Of a stretch of DNA of 64,000 nucleotides, positions 52,706-61,009 are shown in pieces. The notes under the pieces are model-generated. The model did no database searches, was not told the DNA's origin, and was given only the letters and a program-made list of their open reading frames with translations. Within the stretch, counting starts at the first letter, position 1, and each line of letters begins with the position of its first letter. A program made the position numbers and the translations under genes. Source of the stretch: Leptotrichia massiliensis (GTDB lineage Bacteria > Fusobacteriota > Fusobacteriia > Fusobacteriales > Leptotrichiaceae); NCBI RefSeq assembly GCF_900104625.1, contig NZ_FNVZ01000004.1, positions 124,001 through 188,000 on the forward strand, read 5' to 3'.

Positions 52706-53029
52706 ATGGAAATAAAAAACCTAATTGATATGCCAAATGAAAAACTTAAAAGCTCTATTTATTGTATTTTTCAATTTGATTCTGAAGAAAAAATTTGTTA
52801 TGTAAAGAAATTAAAAGCAAATACAAATGAAGGTGACTATAAAGAAATTGTCGATAAAATTGAAAAACTAGATGAAAACAAAGAGTCAGATTATCTATTT
52901 AGCCAACTAAACATAATTTTTAGAAAATATAACTACAACAATGAAAGACTATATAAAAAAGTAGATTCTAAATACTATTACTATTTACATGAAAAAGTAA
53001 ATATTCGAGAACCTTTTAGTAGATCTTAA
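52706..53029 (+). CDS. Protein of unknown function (107 aa)
   Basis: I do not recognise it. It is soluble, acidic to neutral and Tyr-rich toward the end (KYYYYLHEKV). No signal peptide. AGGAGGAAAATTAA precedes the ATG, so it is very probably translated. It stands between a decayed exported gene and two small exported proteins, a stretch of lineage-specific genes. Confidence 0.6.
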   Translation: MEIKNLIDMPNEKLKSSIYCIFQFDSEEKICYVKKLKANTNEGDYKEIVDKIEKLDENKESDYLFSQLNIIFRKYNYNNERLYKKVDSKYYYYLHEKVNIREPFSRS

Positions 53030-53157
53030 TAACAATTTACTTAAAATCTTGGTAAAATTAACATTTTTGTAATTTCAGCTTTTTAAATTTTATTGATTTA
53101 TAGCTTTCAAACACACTCTTTTATAAAATAAAAATTATAATTTTAGGAGGTATCAAC

Positions 53158-53520
53158 GTGAAAAAACTTATTTTTGTAAGTCTTCTATTAATTTCAAGTT
53201 TTGTATTTGCATCCGGAAATTTTACAACCAATAATACCTATTGTGTTAAGCCTAACGGATTCAATGATGAATTAGTCTCAGATGATGGCGGGAGGCTAAT
53301 TGCCTATGCTCAATGTTATCATAGAGGGCAAGCACTTGGCCCAAGGGTAATATTTTTTGAATATCTTGATCCAGCAACTTATTATGCAGTACAGTATATG
53401 GAAAGCCAGTATCTTTATTTTAAAGATAATAATACCATTTATATTAATGATGAATTGACTAAAGCAGCTGGAATAGGTATAGAGTTTTGGCAATATAGTG
53501 GCGACCTTACATTCAAATAA
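53158..53520 (+). CDS. Small exported protein of unknown function (120 aa)
   Basis: A signal peptide (residues 1-19, cleavage after VFA) precedes a mature domain of about 100 residues with two Cys (NTYCVKP and YAQCYHR) that could form a disulfide in the periplasm. The start codon is GTG, ten bases after AGGAGG. The sequence matches no family I know. It ends 18 bp before a small lipoprotein gene, and the two are probably one operon ending in the terminator at 53851-53883. Confidence 0.65.
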   Translation: MKKLIFVSLLLISSFVFASGNFTTNNTYCVKPNGFNDELVSDDGGRLIAYAQCYHRGQALGPRVIFFEYLDPATYYAVQYMESQYLYFKDNNTIYINDELTKAAGIGIEFWQYSGDLTFK

Positions 53521-53538
53521 AAAAAGGAGTGATAAATT

Positions 53539-53790
53539 ATGAAAAAAATAATGATTATGTTAGGAATTTTAATTGGAGCAGTTTCTTGCACAAGCACTAA
53601 TGGAAGAGTATACAAAACAGCAAGCGGAAGTGTTTACAGAACTGTATGTGCAAGCAGATATGACTGCACTGAAGTACAAATTGAAGCACCCGATTTCTCT
53701 AAATGGTATGAAGGAGAAATGTCTGAAGAAGAATATGTAAGAAGACATCCAGAATATAGAATAACCGATGAAGAATGGGAAGGATTATAA
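53539..53790 (+). CDS. Small lipoprotein of unknown function (83 aa)
   Basis: The lipobox IGAVSC ends at residue 17, so the mature protein should be lipid-anchored. Two more Cys lie in the mature part (RTVCASRYDCTEV). The C-terminal half is acidic (GEMSEEEYVRRHPEYRITDEEWEGL, quoted in part). AAAAGGAG precedes the ATG. I do not recognise the family. Confidence 0.7.
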   Translation: MKKIMIMLGILIGAVSCTSTNGRVYKTASGSVYRTVCASRYDCTEVQIEAPDFSKWYEGEMSEEEYVRRHPEYRITDEEWEGL

Positions 53791-53850
53791 TTATTAGCGT
53801 TTTGTCAACTTTTTAGGCTGACTTATAATTGATAAATTTTATAACATAAC

Positions 53851-53883
53851 AAAAAGCCAAATTTTTACATCTGGCTTTTTTTC
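53851..53883. terminator. Bidirectional terminator between converging genes
   Basis: AAAAAGCCA (53851-53859) and TGGCTTTTT (53872-53880) form a 9-bp stem with A and T runs on either side, ending the small-lipoprotein operon and the DeoR gene. Confidence 0.85.
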
Positions 53884-53955
53884 AAATATATAAAAATTTA
53901 TGATTTATAAAAAACTACTTAAAACTAGATAATATGTTAAAAACTTTCTAATAAA

Positions 53956-54726
53956 TTAGAAAATTTCCACTTCAGATTTATCGAATATTTTTTTATAACT
54001 TTCCAAAAAATCTTTTTTATCTTTTTCACAAATAAATGTATCAAAATCAGATAAATTACTAAATTTATAATTTCCTAAAATCCCCAATTTTCTGTATTCA
54101 GTTGCTAAAAATATCTTTTTTGAAATATTCATTATTTCTTTTTTTGTATTTCCGTCGTTTGCTTCAAAATTCATCACTTTTCCAGCTTCTAAATCTATTC
54201 CTGCACTTCCAACAAAGGCTTTATCCACGTTGTATTTTTTTATGTAATTAATTGCTTCTATTCCAACATTTCCACCAATTTCCTTGTTGTATTCACCACC
54301 TATCATAATTATGCTGATTTTTGAATTTTTATTAAAATGTGTTGTTATGCTAGGCATATTTGTGATAAGGGTTATCTCTTTTTGAGAGTTTGCAAGATAT
54401 TCTGCTGCAATATAGTTTATGCTTGTAATATCAAAAAATACTGTTTCCCCGCTTTGAATATTTTCTATTATTTTTCTTGCTATAATTTCCTTTGGCTTTG
54501 TTCTATTTATAACTCTTTCTTCAAGAGTACTTGAATGTGCAAGTTCTTTTAGCAAGATTGCACCTCCATGGGTCCTTTTGAGTTTCCCTTCCTGCTCCAG
54601 CCTTTTTAAATTTTTTCTTATAATAACTTCCGAAACATCAAATTTTTCTGCCAAATCAGTAACTTTTACTTTTTTTTCATTTTTTAAAATTTCAAGTATT
54701 TTTTCTAGTCTTTCATCCAAAAACAT
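53956..54726 (-). CDS. DeoR/GlpR-family transcriptional regulator (first of two)
   Basis: A DeoR-type winged helix-turn-helix (VTDLAEKFDVSEVIIRKNLKRLEQEG) and the following RTHGGA motif precede a sugar-phosphate-sensing domain (DITSINYIAAEYL, TLITNMPSI, MIGGEYNKEIGG, KAFVGSAGID). These proteins repress sugar operons and respond to phosphorylated sugars. It sits next to a sugar-metabolism cluster but has its own promoter (54761-54789). Neither DeoR gene carries the GAAAC repeats of the metabolic units. Confidence 0.92.
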   Translation of the reverse strand: MFLDERLEKILEILKNEKKVKVTDLAEKFDVSEVIIRKNLKRLEQEGKLKRTHGGAILLKELAHSSTLEERVINRTKPKEIIARKIIENIQSGETVFFDITSINYIAAEYLANSQKEITLITNMPSITTHFNKNSKISIIMIGGEYNKEIGGNVGIEAINYIKKYNVDKAFVGSAGIDLEAGKVMNFEANDGNTKKEIMNISKKIFLATEYRKLGILGNYKFSNLSDFDTFICEKDKKDFLESYKKIFDKSEVEIF

Positions 54727-54760
54727 ATAAGTTCTCCAATACTTTTTTATAGTTACCTAA

Positions 54761-54789
54761 ATTATACCAAAATTCATTTAATATTTCAA
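54761..54789 (-). promoter_or_regulatory. Promoter of the first DeoR gene
   Basis: On the minus strand TTGAAA (54784-54789), 17 bp, TATAAT (54761-54766) with TGG before it. Confidence 0.6.
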
Positions 54790-54859
54790 AGTTTATAATT
54801 TTAATTTATAGAAAATATGAAAAATTAAAATTTATAACATATGTTATTTATAAGGAATA

Positions 54860-55144
54860 TTATTTTATATTATTAAACTGACTAAATAATCTTAACATAG
54901 CTTTTTCATTACCCCATGCCTGCCTTATATCATTTGAATCTAAAATTCTGTAATGTTGTGTAAATGAATTTCTTTGTAATTTCCACCCATTAAATTCTTT
55001 TAGAGTTAACCAAAAAACTTTTCCACCCATCGTTTGAAATGGAATATTTGGAAAAGACACATCTAACTCATTTAATTTATCAACCACATCTGGTGCATTT
55101 TTTATAAGTTCTACAAATCCTTTTATCAACAATTCTTCATTCAT
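54860..55144 (-). CDS. Protein of unknown function (94 aa)
   Basis: Soluble, with a conserved-looking end (WKLQRNSFTQHYRILDSN, then IRQAWGNEKAMLRLF). I do not know the family. GGAGG lies before the ATG. It lies between the first DeoR gene and the aldolase gene, in the same direction, but spacing of more than 130 bp on both sides leaves its operon unclear. Confidence 0.6.
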   Translation of the reverse strand: MNEELLIKGFVELIKNAPDVVDKLNELDVSFPNIPFQTMGGKVFWLTLKEFNGWKLQRNSFTQHYRILDSNDIRQAWGNEKAMLRLFSQFNNIK

Positions 55145-55315
55145 TAAAAAACCTCCAATTATATGCTATAAAATATCTTTTTAATAATTTATAACTTATA
55201 CATTTTATTTTGTCAAGTATTTGTATTTTTTTTTAATATTAAAATTTTAAATTCAATTTAAACTTTTATTCTCTTTTTTCTTTGCAATTTTTTAGAACTA
55301 AAGACTTCTAAATAT

Positions 55316-56044
55316 TTACTTCAACAAATCAAGCAATGTTTTTTCTCCATAAACTTTTTCCCAGTCTGAATTAAATGTATCCATACTCCAGTCTGTGTAA
55401 GGATGATAAATTAATTTTTCAAAAACGTCTGGAGCTACTGTTACAGATTTTGACCCAGCCAGAATAGTTTCGTGAACTTGTCTTACATTCTTAAACGAAG
55501 CTCCTAATATTTTAGGTTCAAAGATTCTTTTGTACCGTGCCAGTTTTTCCTCATCAGTCTTTTTAGTCATTTCAAGAATTTTATAGGCATCTTTTACAAT
55601 TTCAATTCCATTTTCACCAATGTTGTCAGAACGGTTAATATACGGTGCCATATATTCTGCCCCTGCTTCTGCTGCCATAATTATCTGCTGTGGTGATAAA
55701 ATACCTGTTGCAGTTATTTTATGACCATCTTTTGATAAAATCTTCATAGCTTTTATTCCTTCAGGCGTTACAGGAATTTTTGTATAAAAATTTTCTCCAA
55801 AAGTATCACGCAAAAGCTGTACTTCTTTTACTATTATTTCAGCTGTACTTCCCACAGCCTGTGCATGCACAATCTTATCTTTTCCAATAATATCAAAAAT
55901 ATCGTTTATAATCTCTTTAAAATCTCTTTTTTCCTTGGCAATAATAGTAGGATTTGTAGTTACACCTGCTATTGGAAAAATATCACTGATTTTTTTTATA
56001 CTCTCCAAATTTGCTGTATCAATAAAATATTGCACTCTCATCAT
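55316..56044 (-). CDS. Fructose-6-phosphate aldolase / transaldolase-like (FSA family)
   Basis: This is a small transaldolase-family TIM barrel of about 242 aa. Visible motifs are the start YFIDTANLESIKK, GVTTNPTIIAKE, the Schiff-base Lys in YTKIPVTPEGIKAM, PYINRSDN and ILGASFKNVRQVHE. Enzymes of the FSA group split fructose-6-phosphate or its 1-deoxy analogue into glyceraldehyde-3-phosphate and a C3 ketone. It lies divergent from the glycyl-radical genes and, like them, has GAAAC/GAAAT repeats at its promoter. Start: ATG-ATG at 56044/56041 after AGAGAGG; the frame is open further upstream without a ribosome site. Confidence 0.88.
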   Translation of the reverse strand: MMRVQYFIDTANLESIKKISDIFPIAGVTTNPTIIAKEKRDFKEIINDIFDIIGKDKIVHAQAVGSTAEIIVKEVQLLRDTFGENFYTKIPVTPEGIKAMKILSKDGHKITATGILSPQQIIMAAEAGAEYMAPYINRSDNIGENGIEIVKDAYKILEMTKKTDEEKLARYKRIFEPKILGASFKNVRQVHETILAGSKSVTVAPDVFEKLIYHPYTDWSMDTFNSDWEKVYGEKTLLDLLK

Positions 56045-56088
56045 CCTCTCTCTTTTTTTATTGAAATAACAATTTAACATTTTAATTA

Positions 56089-56104
56089 GTTTCGTTTTAT
56101 TTCG
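56089..56104 (-). promoter_or_regulatory. Candidate operator: two direct repeats CGAAAY
   Basis: On the minus strand CGAAAT and CGAAAC start 10 bp apart (plus-strand positions 56104 and 56094 downwards), directly after the -10 box. The same repeat occurs at the glycyl-radical operon and the PTS gene. Confidence 0.55.
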
Positions 56105-56109
56105 ATATT

Positions 56110-56138
56110 ATTTTAATACATAATTTAAGAAAAGTCAA
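56110..56138 (-). promoter_or_regulatory. Promoter of the aldolase gene
   Basis: On the minus strand TTGACT (56133-56138), 17 bp, TAAAAT (56110-56115), with the candidate operator right after it. Confidence 0.6.
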
Positions 56139-56243
56139 TGCTTTTTTTCAACTTTTCTAAAAATTTTGATTGAATAATTACTTTCTTTATGTTGTATTTA
56201 TTACGTAAAGAAACAATCATAATATGAAAAAAACAACGACAAG

Positions 56244-56270
56244 AGCTAGTTGAATTTGAACTGGCTTTTT
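56244..56270 (+). terminator. Plus-strand terminator without an upstream gene
   Basis: AGCTAGTT (56244-56251) and AACTGGCT (56259-56266) form an 8-bp stem with one G-T pair, followed by five T. The only frame before it is a nine-codon ORF (MKKTTTRAS, 56224-56253). The rest of the 537-bp region between the aldolase and activase genes holds only their promoters and operators. Confidence 0.45.
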
Positions 56271-56487
56271 CTATTTTTATTTACATATATTTTAGTTTAT
56301 TTTACTAAATTATTCTACACAATTAATACTATATCAAAATCGTATATAATATAATTTTTATCTTATTTCAATTTATATTCTCTTCTAAATATTTCAAATT
56401 AAAAACAACTTCAAAACTAACAAATCTATTTCTTATTTATAAATTAAATTAACTTTCACATTTTATATAAATTTTTTTATAAAACTA

Positions 56488-56516
56488 TTGACAAATTTTC
56501 AAAAATAGGGTAAAAT
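56488..56516 (+). promoter_or_regulatory. Promoter of the glycyl-radical operon
   Basis: A perfect TTGACA (56488-56493), 17 bp, TAAAAT (56511-56516). Confidence 0.75.
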
Positions 56517-56517
56517 C

Positions 56518-56551
56518 GAAATATAAAGAAACAAAATGAAACTTCAGAAAC
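56518..56551 (+). promoter_or_regulatory. Candidate operator: four direct repeats GAAAT/GAAAC
   Basis: GAAAT at 56518 and GAAAC at 56528, 56538 and 56547 (spacing 10, 10, 9 bp) lie on one face of the helix, immediately downstream of the -10 box. Shared with the aldolase and PTS promoters. Confidence 0.65.
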
Positions 56552-56581
56552 AATTTTTAAAAGAAAAGAGGTGTAGAGGAT

Positions 56582-57484
56582 GTGAAAGCTTTGGTCACAG
56601 ATATTGAAAGAGGAGCTACATTTGACGGACCAGGAATTAGAACTGTTGTTTATTTTAAAGGGTGTCCGCTTAGATGCCTGTGGTGTTCTAACCCTGAAAC
56701 CCAAAAAATTGAAAACCAATTTTACTGGGATTCAAGAAAATGTACAAAATGTGGAGATTGTACAAAGGTAGAAAACAGTTCCATCACTATAAATAAAGAT
56801 AACTTCTGGAATTATAACCGTTTTTTATGTGAAGATTTTGATACTCCCTGCCGTGTATGTCCAGTTGCTGGTGCATTAAAAAAAGTTGCACAGGATATGA
56901 CAGTTGAAGATGTATTTAAAATTGTGATGAAGGATGAAAAATTTTATAGAAACTCTGGAGGAGGAGTTACATTAAGTGGTGGAGAAATACTTGTAAATGC
57001 AGCATTTGCAACAAAATTATTTGAAAGATTAAAAGAAGAATATATAGATACTGCTATTGAAACAACTGGTTTTGGAAGTTACAGGGAACTTGAAACTCTT
57101 GCAAAATTAACTGATACAGTATTATTTGACATTAAACATATGGACAGTGAAAAGCATAAACAGTATACTTCTGTTACAAATGGGCTAATTTTGGAAAATC
57201 TTACAAAACTTTCAAAATGGCATAAAAAGATTATTATGAGATTTCCCTTTATAAAAGGAATAAACGATGATGAGAAGAATATTCACGAAACAGCAAAATT
57301 TTTGAAAAAATTAAATTTACTGGAAGTAAATATACTGCCTTATCATACAATGGGACTTGAAAAATATAGAAAATTGAGAATGCCATATCCGATGAAAACA
57401 CTTGAAAAACATACACAGGAAGAACTCGATAATGCTTTACAAATAATGAAAAGTTATGGATTAAAGGCAAAACTGAATGGATAA
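56582..57484 (+). CDS. Glycyl-radical enzyme activating enzyme (radical SAM, PflA/YbiY-like)
   Basis: The radical SAM cluster motif is CPLRCLWC, after FDGPGIRTVVYFKG. A ferredoxin-like insert has CTKCGDC and then CRVCPVAGAL, the extra Fe-S domain seen in activases of the glycerol-dehydratase-like branch but not in PflA proper. SAM-binding GGGVTLSGGEIL and DIKHMDSEKHKQYT follow. The enzyme installs the glycyl radical on its partner, encoded 38 bp downstream. The start is GTG 56582 after AGAGGAT. Oxygen-sensitive by nature. Confidence 0.95.
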   Translation: MKALVTDIERGATFDGPGIRTVVYFKGCPLRCLWCSNPETQKIENQFYWDSRKCTKCGDCTKVENSSITINKDNFWNYNRFLCEDFDTPCRVCPVAGALKKVAQDMTVEDVFKIVMKDEKFYRNSGGGVTLSGGEILVNAAFATKLFERLKEEYIDTAIETTGFGSYRELETLAKLTDTVLFDIKHMDSEKHKQYTSVTNGLILENLTKLSKWHKKIIMRFPFIKGINDDEKNIHETAKFLKKLNLLEVNILPYHTMGLEKYRKLRMPYPMKTLEKHTQEELDNALQIMKSYGLKAKLNG

Positions 57485-57522
57485 AAAATTTAAATAAATA
57501 ATAAAATTTGGAGGATAAGATA

Positions 57523-59925
57523 ATGAGAGAATTTGTTTTAAAAAGTGAAAGAGTAAAAAAATTAAGAGAATCGGCTTTATCAAAATTTCCTGGTGTCAGT
57601 GTCGAAAGAGGAAGACTTTTGACAAAAGCATACAAAGAACATGAAGGAAAATCAAAATACATTGTTCGTGCTTATGCAGTTAAAGAAATTTTAGAAAACA
57701 TGACAATATACATAAAAGATGGAGAACTTATTGTGGGAAATCAATCTGTTGATGAAAGAACGGCACCTCTTTTTCCAGAATATGCAGTGGATTGGATTGT
57801 TGATGAAATTAAGGAAAAAGGAAACTTTGACCATAGAGATGGAGATAAATTCAGAATTCCTGAAGAAGAAATTACTGAACTTTTGGAAATATGTGAATGG
57901 TGGCGTGGAAAAACATTAAAAGATAGAGCGCACGCTCAGATGCCACAGGAAATAAAAGAAGCTGGAATCGCAAAAATTATTCACGGTGAAGGAAATATGA
58001 CTTCTGGTGACGGACATATTGTACCTGATTTTAAAAAGGTTTTGACAAAAGGACTAAAAGGTGTAATTGAAGAAGCTAAGGCTTCTATGGAAAAAGTAGA
58101 CATTACAGTTTATGGAGGGTACAATAAAATTGATTTCTTAAAAGCTGTAGAAATTGTAGCACAGGCAACTATTGATTTTGCTCATAGATTTGCAAATTTG
58201 GCAAAGGAACTTGCTGAAAAGGAAACTGATCCACAAAGAAAAGAAGAATTACTTCAGATTCAGAAAAACTGTCTAAACGTACCTGAAAATCCTGCTCAGA
58301 CATTTTGGGAAGGAGTACAGGCAATCTGGTTTATTCATTTAGTAATTCAGATTGAAAGTAATGGACATTCAGCTTCTCTTGGAAGAGTGGATCAATATTT
58401 GTATCCACTTTACAAAAAAGATGTACTGGAAGGCGATTTAGACAGAGAATTTGCAAAAGAAATGCTGCAATGTCTATGGGTAAAACTTTACTCTGTAATA
58501 AAAGTCCGTTCAACTTCCCATTCTGGTTACGGTGCAGGTTATCCAACTTATCAAAATGTTACAATAGGAGGATCGACTCCAAGCGGAAAAGATTCTACAA
58601 ATGAATTAAGCTATTTAATACTGGAAAGTGTTGGAGAAAACAAGCTTACACAACCAAATCTATCTGCAAGATTTCATATAAATTCTCCAGAAAAATTCAT
58701 CAGAAAATGTGCAGAAGTGGCTGCAACAGGTTATGGAATGCCTGCAATGCATACAGATGAAATAATAGTTCCCGCATTGTTAAACAAAGGCGTAAAAATT
58801 GAAGATGCCTACAATTATTCAATGGTTGGATGTGTAGAAGTGGCTGTTCCTGGAAAATGGGGATATAGATGTACAGGAATGACTTTCTTAAACTTTGTAA
58901 AAGCAACTGAACTTGTATTAAATGACGGTTATGACGCTAGAACTGGACTTCAATTGCTAAAAGCTGGAAAATTGACTGACTATGAAACTTATGAGGATTT
59001 ATGGGAAGCATGGAAAAAATATATGAAACACTATACAAAACTATCTGTTGCACTTGATGCATTGTCTGATACACATTTAGAAGATTTTCCTGATATTTTA
59101 TTATCAAGCCTTGTTGATGACTGTATTGGAAGAGGACTTTCAGCAAAAGAGGGTGGAGCTGTTTACGACATTATTTCAGGACTTCAAGTTGGAATTGCAA
59201 ATGCCGCAAATTCTCTTTATGCACTAAAAACTACTGTTTTTGATAATCAAATCCTAACAAAAGAAGAAGTTTACAATGCTCTACAAACAAACTATGAAGG
59301 TGAAAATGGGGAAAGAATCAGAAAAATATTATTAGAAGTGCCTAAATACGGTAATGATATTGATGAAGTGGATGAATTTGCTACAAACATCTACTGGACA
59401 TACATTGATGAAATTCAAAAATACCATAATACAAGATACGGAAGAGGACCAATAAACGGTGGTTATGGAGTTTCAACATCTGGAATTTCTTCAAATGTGC
59501 CAATGGGAACAGTGAGCGGTGCCACTCCAGACGGAAGATACGCTTATACTCCTGCAGCAGAAGGAGGTTCTCCAACTCAGGGAACTGACACAAACGGTCC
59601 AACAGCAGTATTAAATTCTGTAAATAAATTGCCAACTCTGATGATTACAGGTGGACAGTTATTAAATCAAAAATATTCACCAGAATTGGTAAATACTGCA
59701 GAACAGTTTGAAAAATTTGTAAATGTAATAAAATCATTTATAAGTTCAAAAGGATGGCATATTCAATTTAACATTATTTCAGGAAAAACATTAAAGCAAG
59801 CACAAGTTGAACCTGAAAAACATAGAGATATAATAGTAAGAGTTGCTGGATACTGCGCTCAATTTGTTACACTTGACAGAACTACACAAAATGATATTAT
59901 TTCGAGAACTGAACAAAGAATATAA
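57523..59925 (+). CDS. Glycyl-radical enzyme of the glycerol-dehydratase-like / YbiW-PflD group
   Basis: An 800-aa glycyl-radical enzyme. The active-site Cys is in YSMVGCVEVAVPGKW (about residue 437), with a Glu two residues on as in dehydratase/lyase members. True pyruvate formate-lyase has two adjacent Cys there, so this is not PFL. The radical Gly is in RVAGYCAQFV (about residue 776), 25 residues before the end. Partners are its activase (just upstream), an FSA-type aldolase and a PTS permease, the set I know from E. coli ybiW-ybiY-fsaA. The likely reaction is C-O bond cleavage in a phosphorylated sugar or anhydrosugar. ATG 57523 follows GGAGG; an upstream TTG is in frame. Confidence 0.92.
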   Translation: MREFVLKSERVKKLRESALSKFPGVSVERGRLLTKAYKEHEGKSKYIVRAYAVKEILENMTIYIKDGELIVGNQSVDERTAPLFPEYAVDWIVDEIKEKGNFDHRDGDKFRIPEEEITELLEICEWWRGKTLKDRAHAQMPQEIKEAGIAKIIHGEGNMTSGDGHIVPDFKKVLTKGLKGVIEEAKASMEKVDITVYGGYNKIDFLKAVEIVAQATIDFAHRFANLAKELAEKETDPQRKEELLQIQKNCLNVPENPAQTFWEGVQAIWFIHLVIQIESNGHSASLGRVDQYLYPLYKKDVLEGDLDREFAKEMLQCLWVKLYSVIKVRSTSHSGYGAGYPTYQNVTIGGSTPSGKDSTNELSYLILESVGENKLTQPNLSARFHINSPEKFIRKCAEVAATGYGMPAMHTDEIIVPALLNKGVKIEDAYNYSMVGCVEVAVPGKWGYRCTGMTFLNFVKATELVLNDGYDARTGLQLLKAGKLTDYETYEDLWEAWKKYMKHYTKLSVALDALSDTHLEDFPDILLSSLVDDCIGRGLSAKEGGAVYDIISGLQVGIANAANSLYALKTTVFDNQILTKEEVYNALQTNYEGENGERIRKILLEVPKYGNDIDEVDEFATNIYWTYIDEIQKYHNTRYGRGPINGGYGVSTSGISSNVPMGTVSGATPDGRYAYTPAAEGGSPTQGTDTNGPTAVLNSVNKLPTLMITGGQLLNQKYSPELVNTAEQFEKFVNVIKSFISSKGWHIQFNIISGKTLKQAQVEPEKHRDIIVRVAGYCAQFVTLDRTTQNDIISRTEQRI

Positions 59926-59969
59926 ATATGTATCTTTTTAGATAATTTTTATAGATAAGTTTTCTCTTT

Positions 59970-60008
59970 ATACAAGAAGCTAGCAATTTTGGCTTCTTGT
60001 ATTTTTTT
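59970..60008 (+). terminator. Terminator of the glycyl-radical operon
   Basis: ATACAAGAAGC (59970-59980) and GCTTCTTGTAT (59992-60002) form a perfect 11-bp stem followed by T. Confidence 0.9.
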
Positions 60009-60070
60009 ATTTTTTATAAGGAAATTAAATTCATATTTTTTAGGTATTTACTGATATATTTGATAATTTT

Positions 60071-60089
60071 AAAAGAGGCATCAGCCTCT
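60071..60089 (-). terminator. Terminator of the second DeoR gene
   Basis: AGAGGC (60074-60079) and GCCTCT (60084-60089) with a 4-nt loop and TTTT on the minus strand. It begins 4 bp after the stop codon. Confidence 0.75.
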
Positions 60090-60092
60090 CAA

Positions 60093-60842
60093 TTAAATAC
60101 ATTCTATTCCTATTTTTTCATATTCTTTCAGAATCTCTTCTGATACGCTCTTATCTGTTATAATTGTCGTAACATCTTCCATATCACATACTTTATAAGG
60201 CATTATTACATTAAATTTATTTGGTATAATTAACGTCACAACTCTACTTGAAGACTTTATAAACTGACGTTTTACACTGACTTCCTTTTCATAAGGGCTT
60301 GTTATTCCCATAACTGGATGAATTGCATAGGCTCCCATAAAACAAATATCTGGATAATATTCCTTTATCTGCTCCACCGCCAAATCTCCCACATTGGTCA
60401 TAATTTTTTGAAACAAATTCCCTCCAACCATTATTATTTCTATATTTTTATGATTAGAAAGTTCACTTGCTATAGTAAGGCTGTTTGTAATTACCGTTAG
60501 TGACAAATTAACAGGAATTGCCCTTGCAAGCTGCAAATTTGTAGTACTTCCGTCTATTGCCACTAATTGGCCATCTTTTAGAAGTTTTACTCCTTTCAAT
60601 GCCAGTTCATATTTTAATTCGGGCTCAAAATTTTCCCTTTCTGTGTAGTTCAAAGCATATCTGTTTAAAGGCAATGCTCCTCCAAAAACTCTTTTTAACA
60701 GTCCCTTCGAATCCATTTCAGCGAGATCTCTTCTTATCGTATCTTCAGAAACTGACAAATCAATCGCAAGTTCTCCAACTACAACTTTACCTTTGTTATT
60801 AAGTTTCATTAAAATTATATCTTGTCTTTCATTTTTCAGCAT
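60093..60842 (-). CDS. DeoR/GlpR-family transcriptional regulator (second of two)
   Basis: The DeoR helix-turn-helix (VGELAIDLSVSEDTIRRDLAEMDSKG) and RVFGGALPL are followed by the sugar-phosphate domain (DGSTTNLQLARAI, TVITNSLTIASEL, IIMVGGNLF, CFMGAYAI). It lies between the glycyl-radical operon and the PTS gene, so it is the best candidate for the repressor that binds the GAAAC repeats at 56089, 56518 and 63379. I start at ATG 60842; the frame continues upstream to a TTG with no ribosome site. Confidence 0.92.
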   Translation of the reverse strand: MLKNERQDIILMKLNNKGKVVVGELAIDLSVSEDTIRRDLAEMDSKGLLKRVFGGALPLNRYALNYTERENFEPELKYELALKGVKLLKDGQLVAIDGSTTNLQLARAIPVNLSLTVITNSLTIASELSNHKNIEIIMVGGNLFQKIMTNVGDLAVEQIKEYYPDICFMGAYAIHPVMGITSPYEKEVSVKRQFIKSSSRVVTLIIPNKFNVIMPYKVCDMEDVTTIITDKSVSEEILKEYEKIGIECI

Positions 60843-60970
60843 TTTATCATATCCAATCTTTATGTTATTTTTTATTCTATCGAATATTAGAAAATTTTTC
60901 AAGAAAAACTTTTTATAAATTTTAATTAATATCCACTAAAATTATTACGGACTACAATTCAATAATGTAT

Positions 60971-60998
60971 AAAAAACCTCTATATTATTATAGAGGTT
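60971..60998 (-). terminator. Terminator of the PTS gene
   Basis: AACCTCTATA (60975-60984) and TATAGAGGTT (60989-60998) form a perfect 10-bp stem; the minus strand then runs into TTTT. It lies about 12 bp after the stop codon. Confidence 0.85.
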
Positions 60999-61009
60999 TA
61001 TTATACTGA

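Noticed and set aside
55316-56044. Annotation of the aldolase as classical transaldolase of the pentose phosphate pathway
   Set aside because: At about 242 aa it is much shorter than classical TalA/TalB (over 300 aa), and its gene neighbours are those of FSA-type aldolases.
57523-59925. Annotation of the glycyl-radical enzyme as pyruvate formate-lyase
   Set aside because: The active site has one Cys followed by Val-Glu (GCVE), not the two adjacent Cys of pyruvate formate-lyase.
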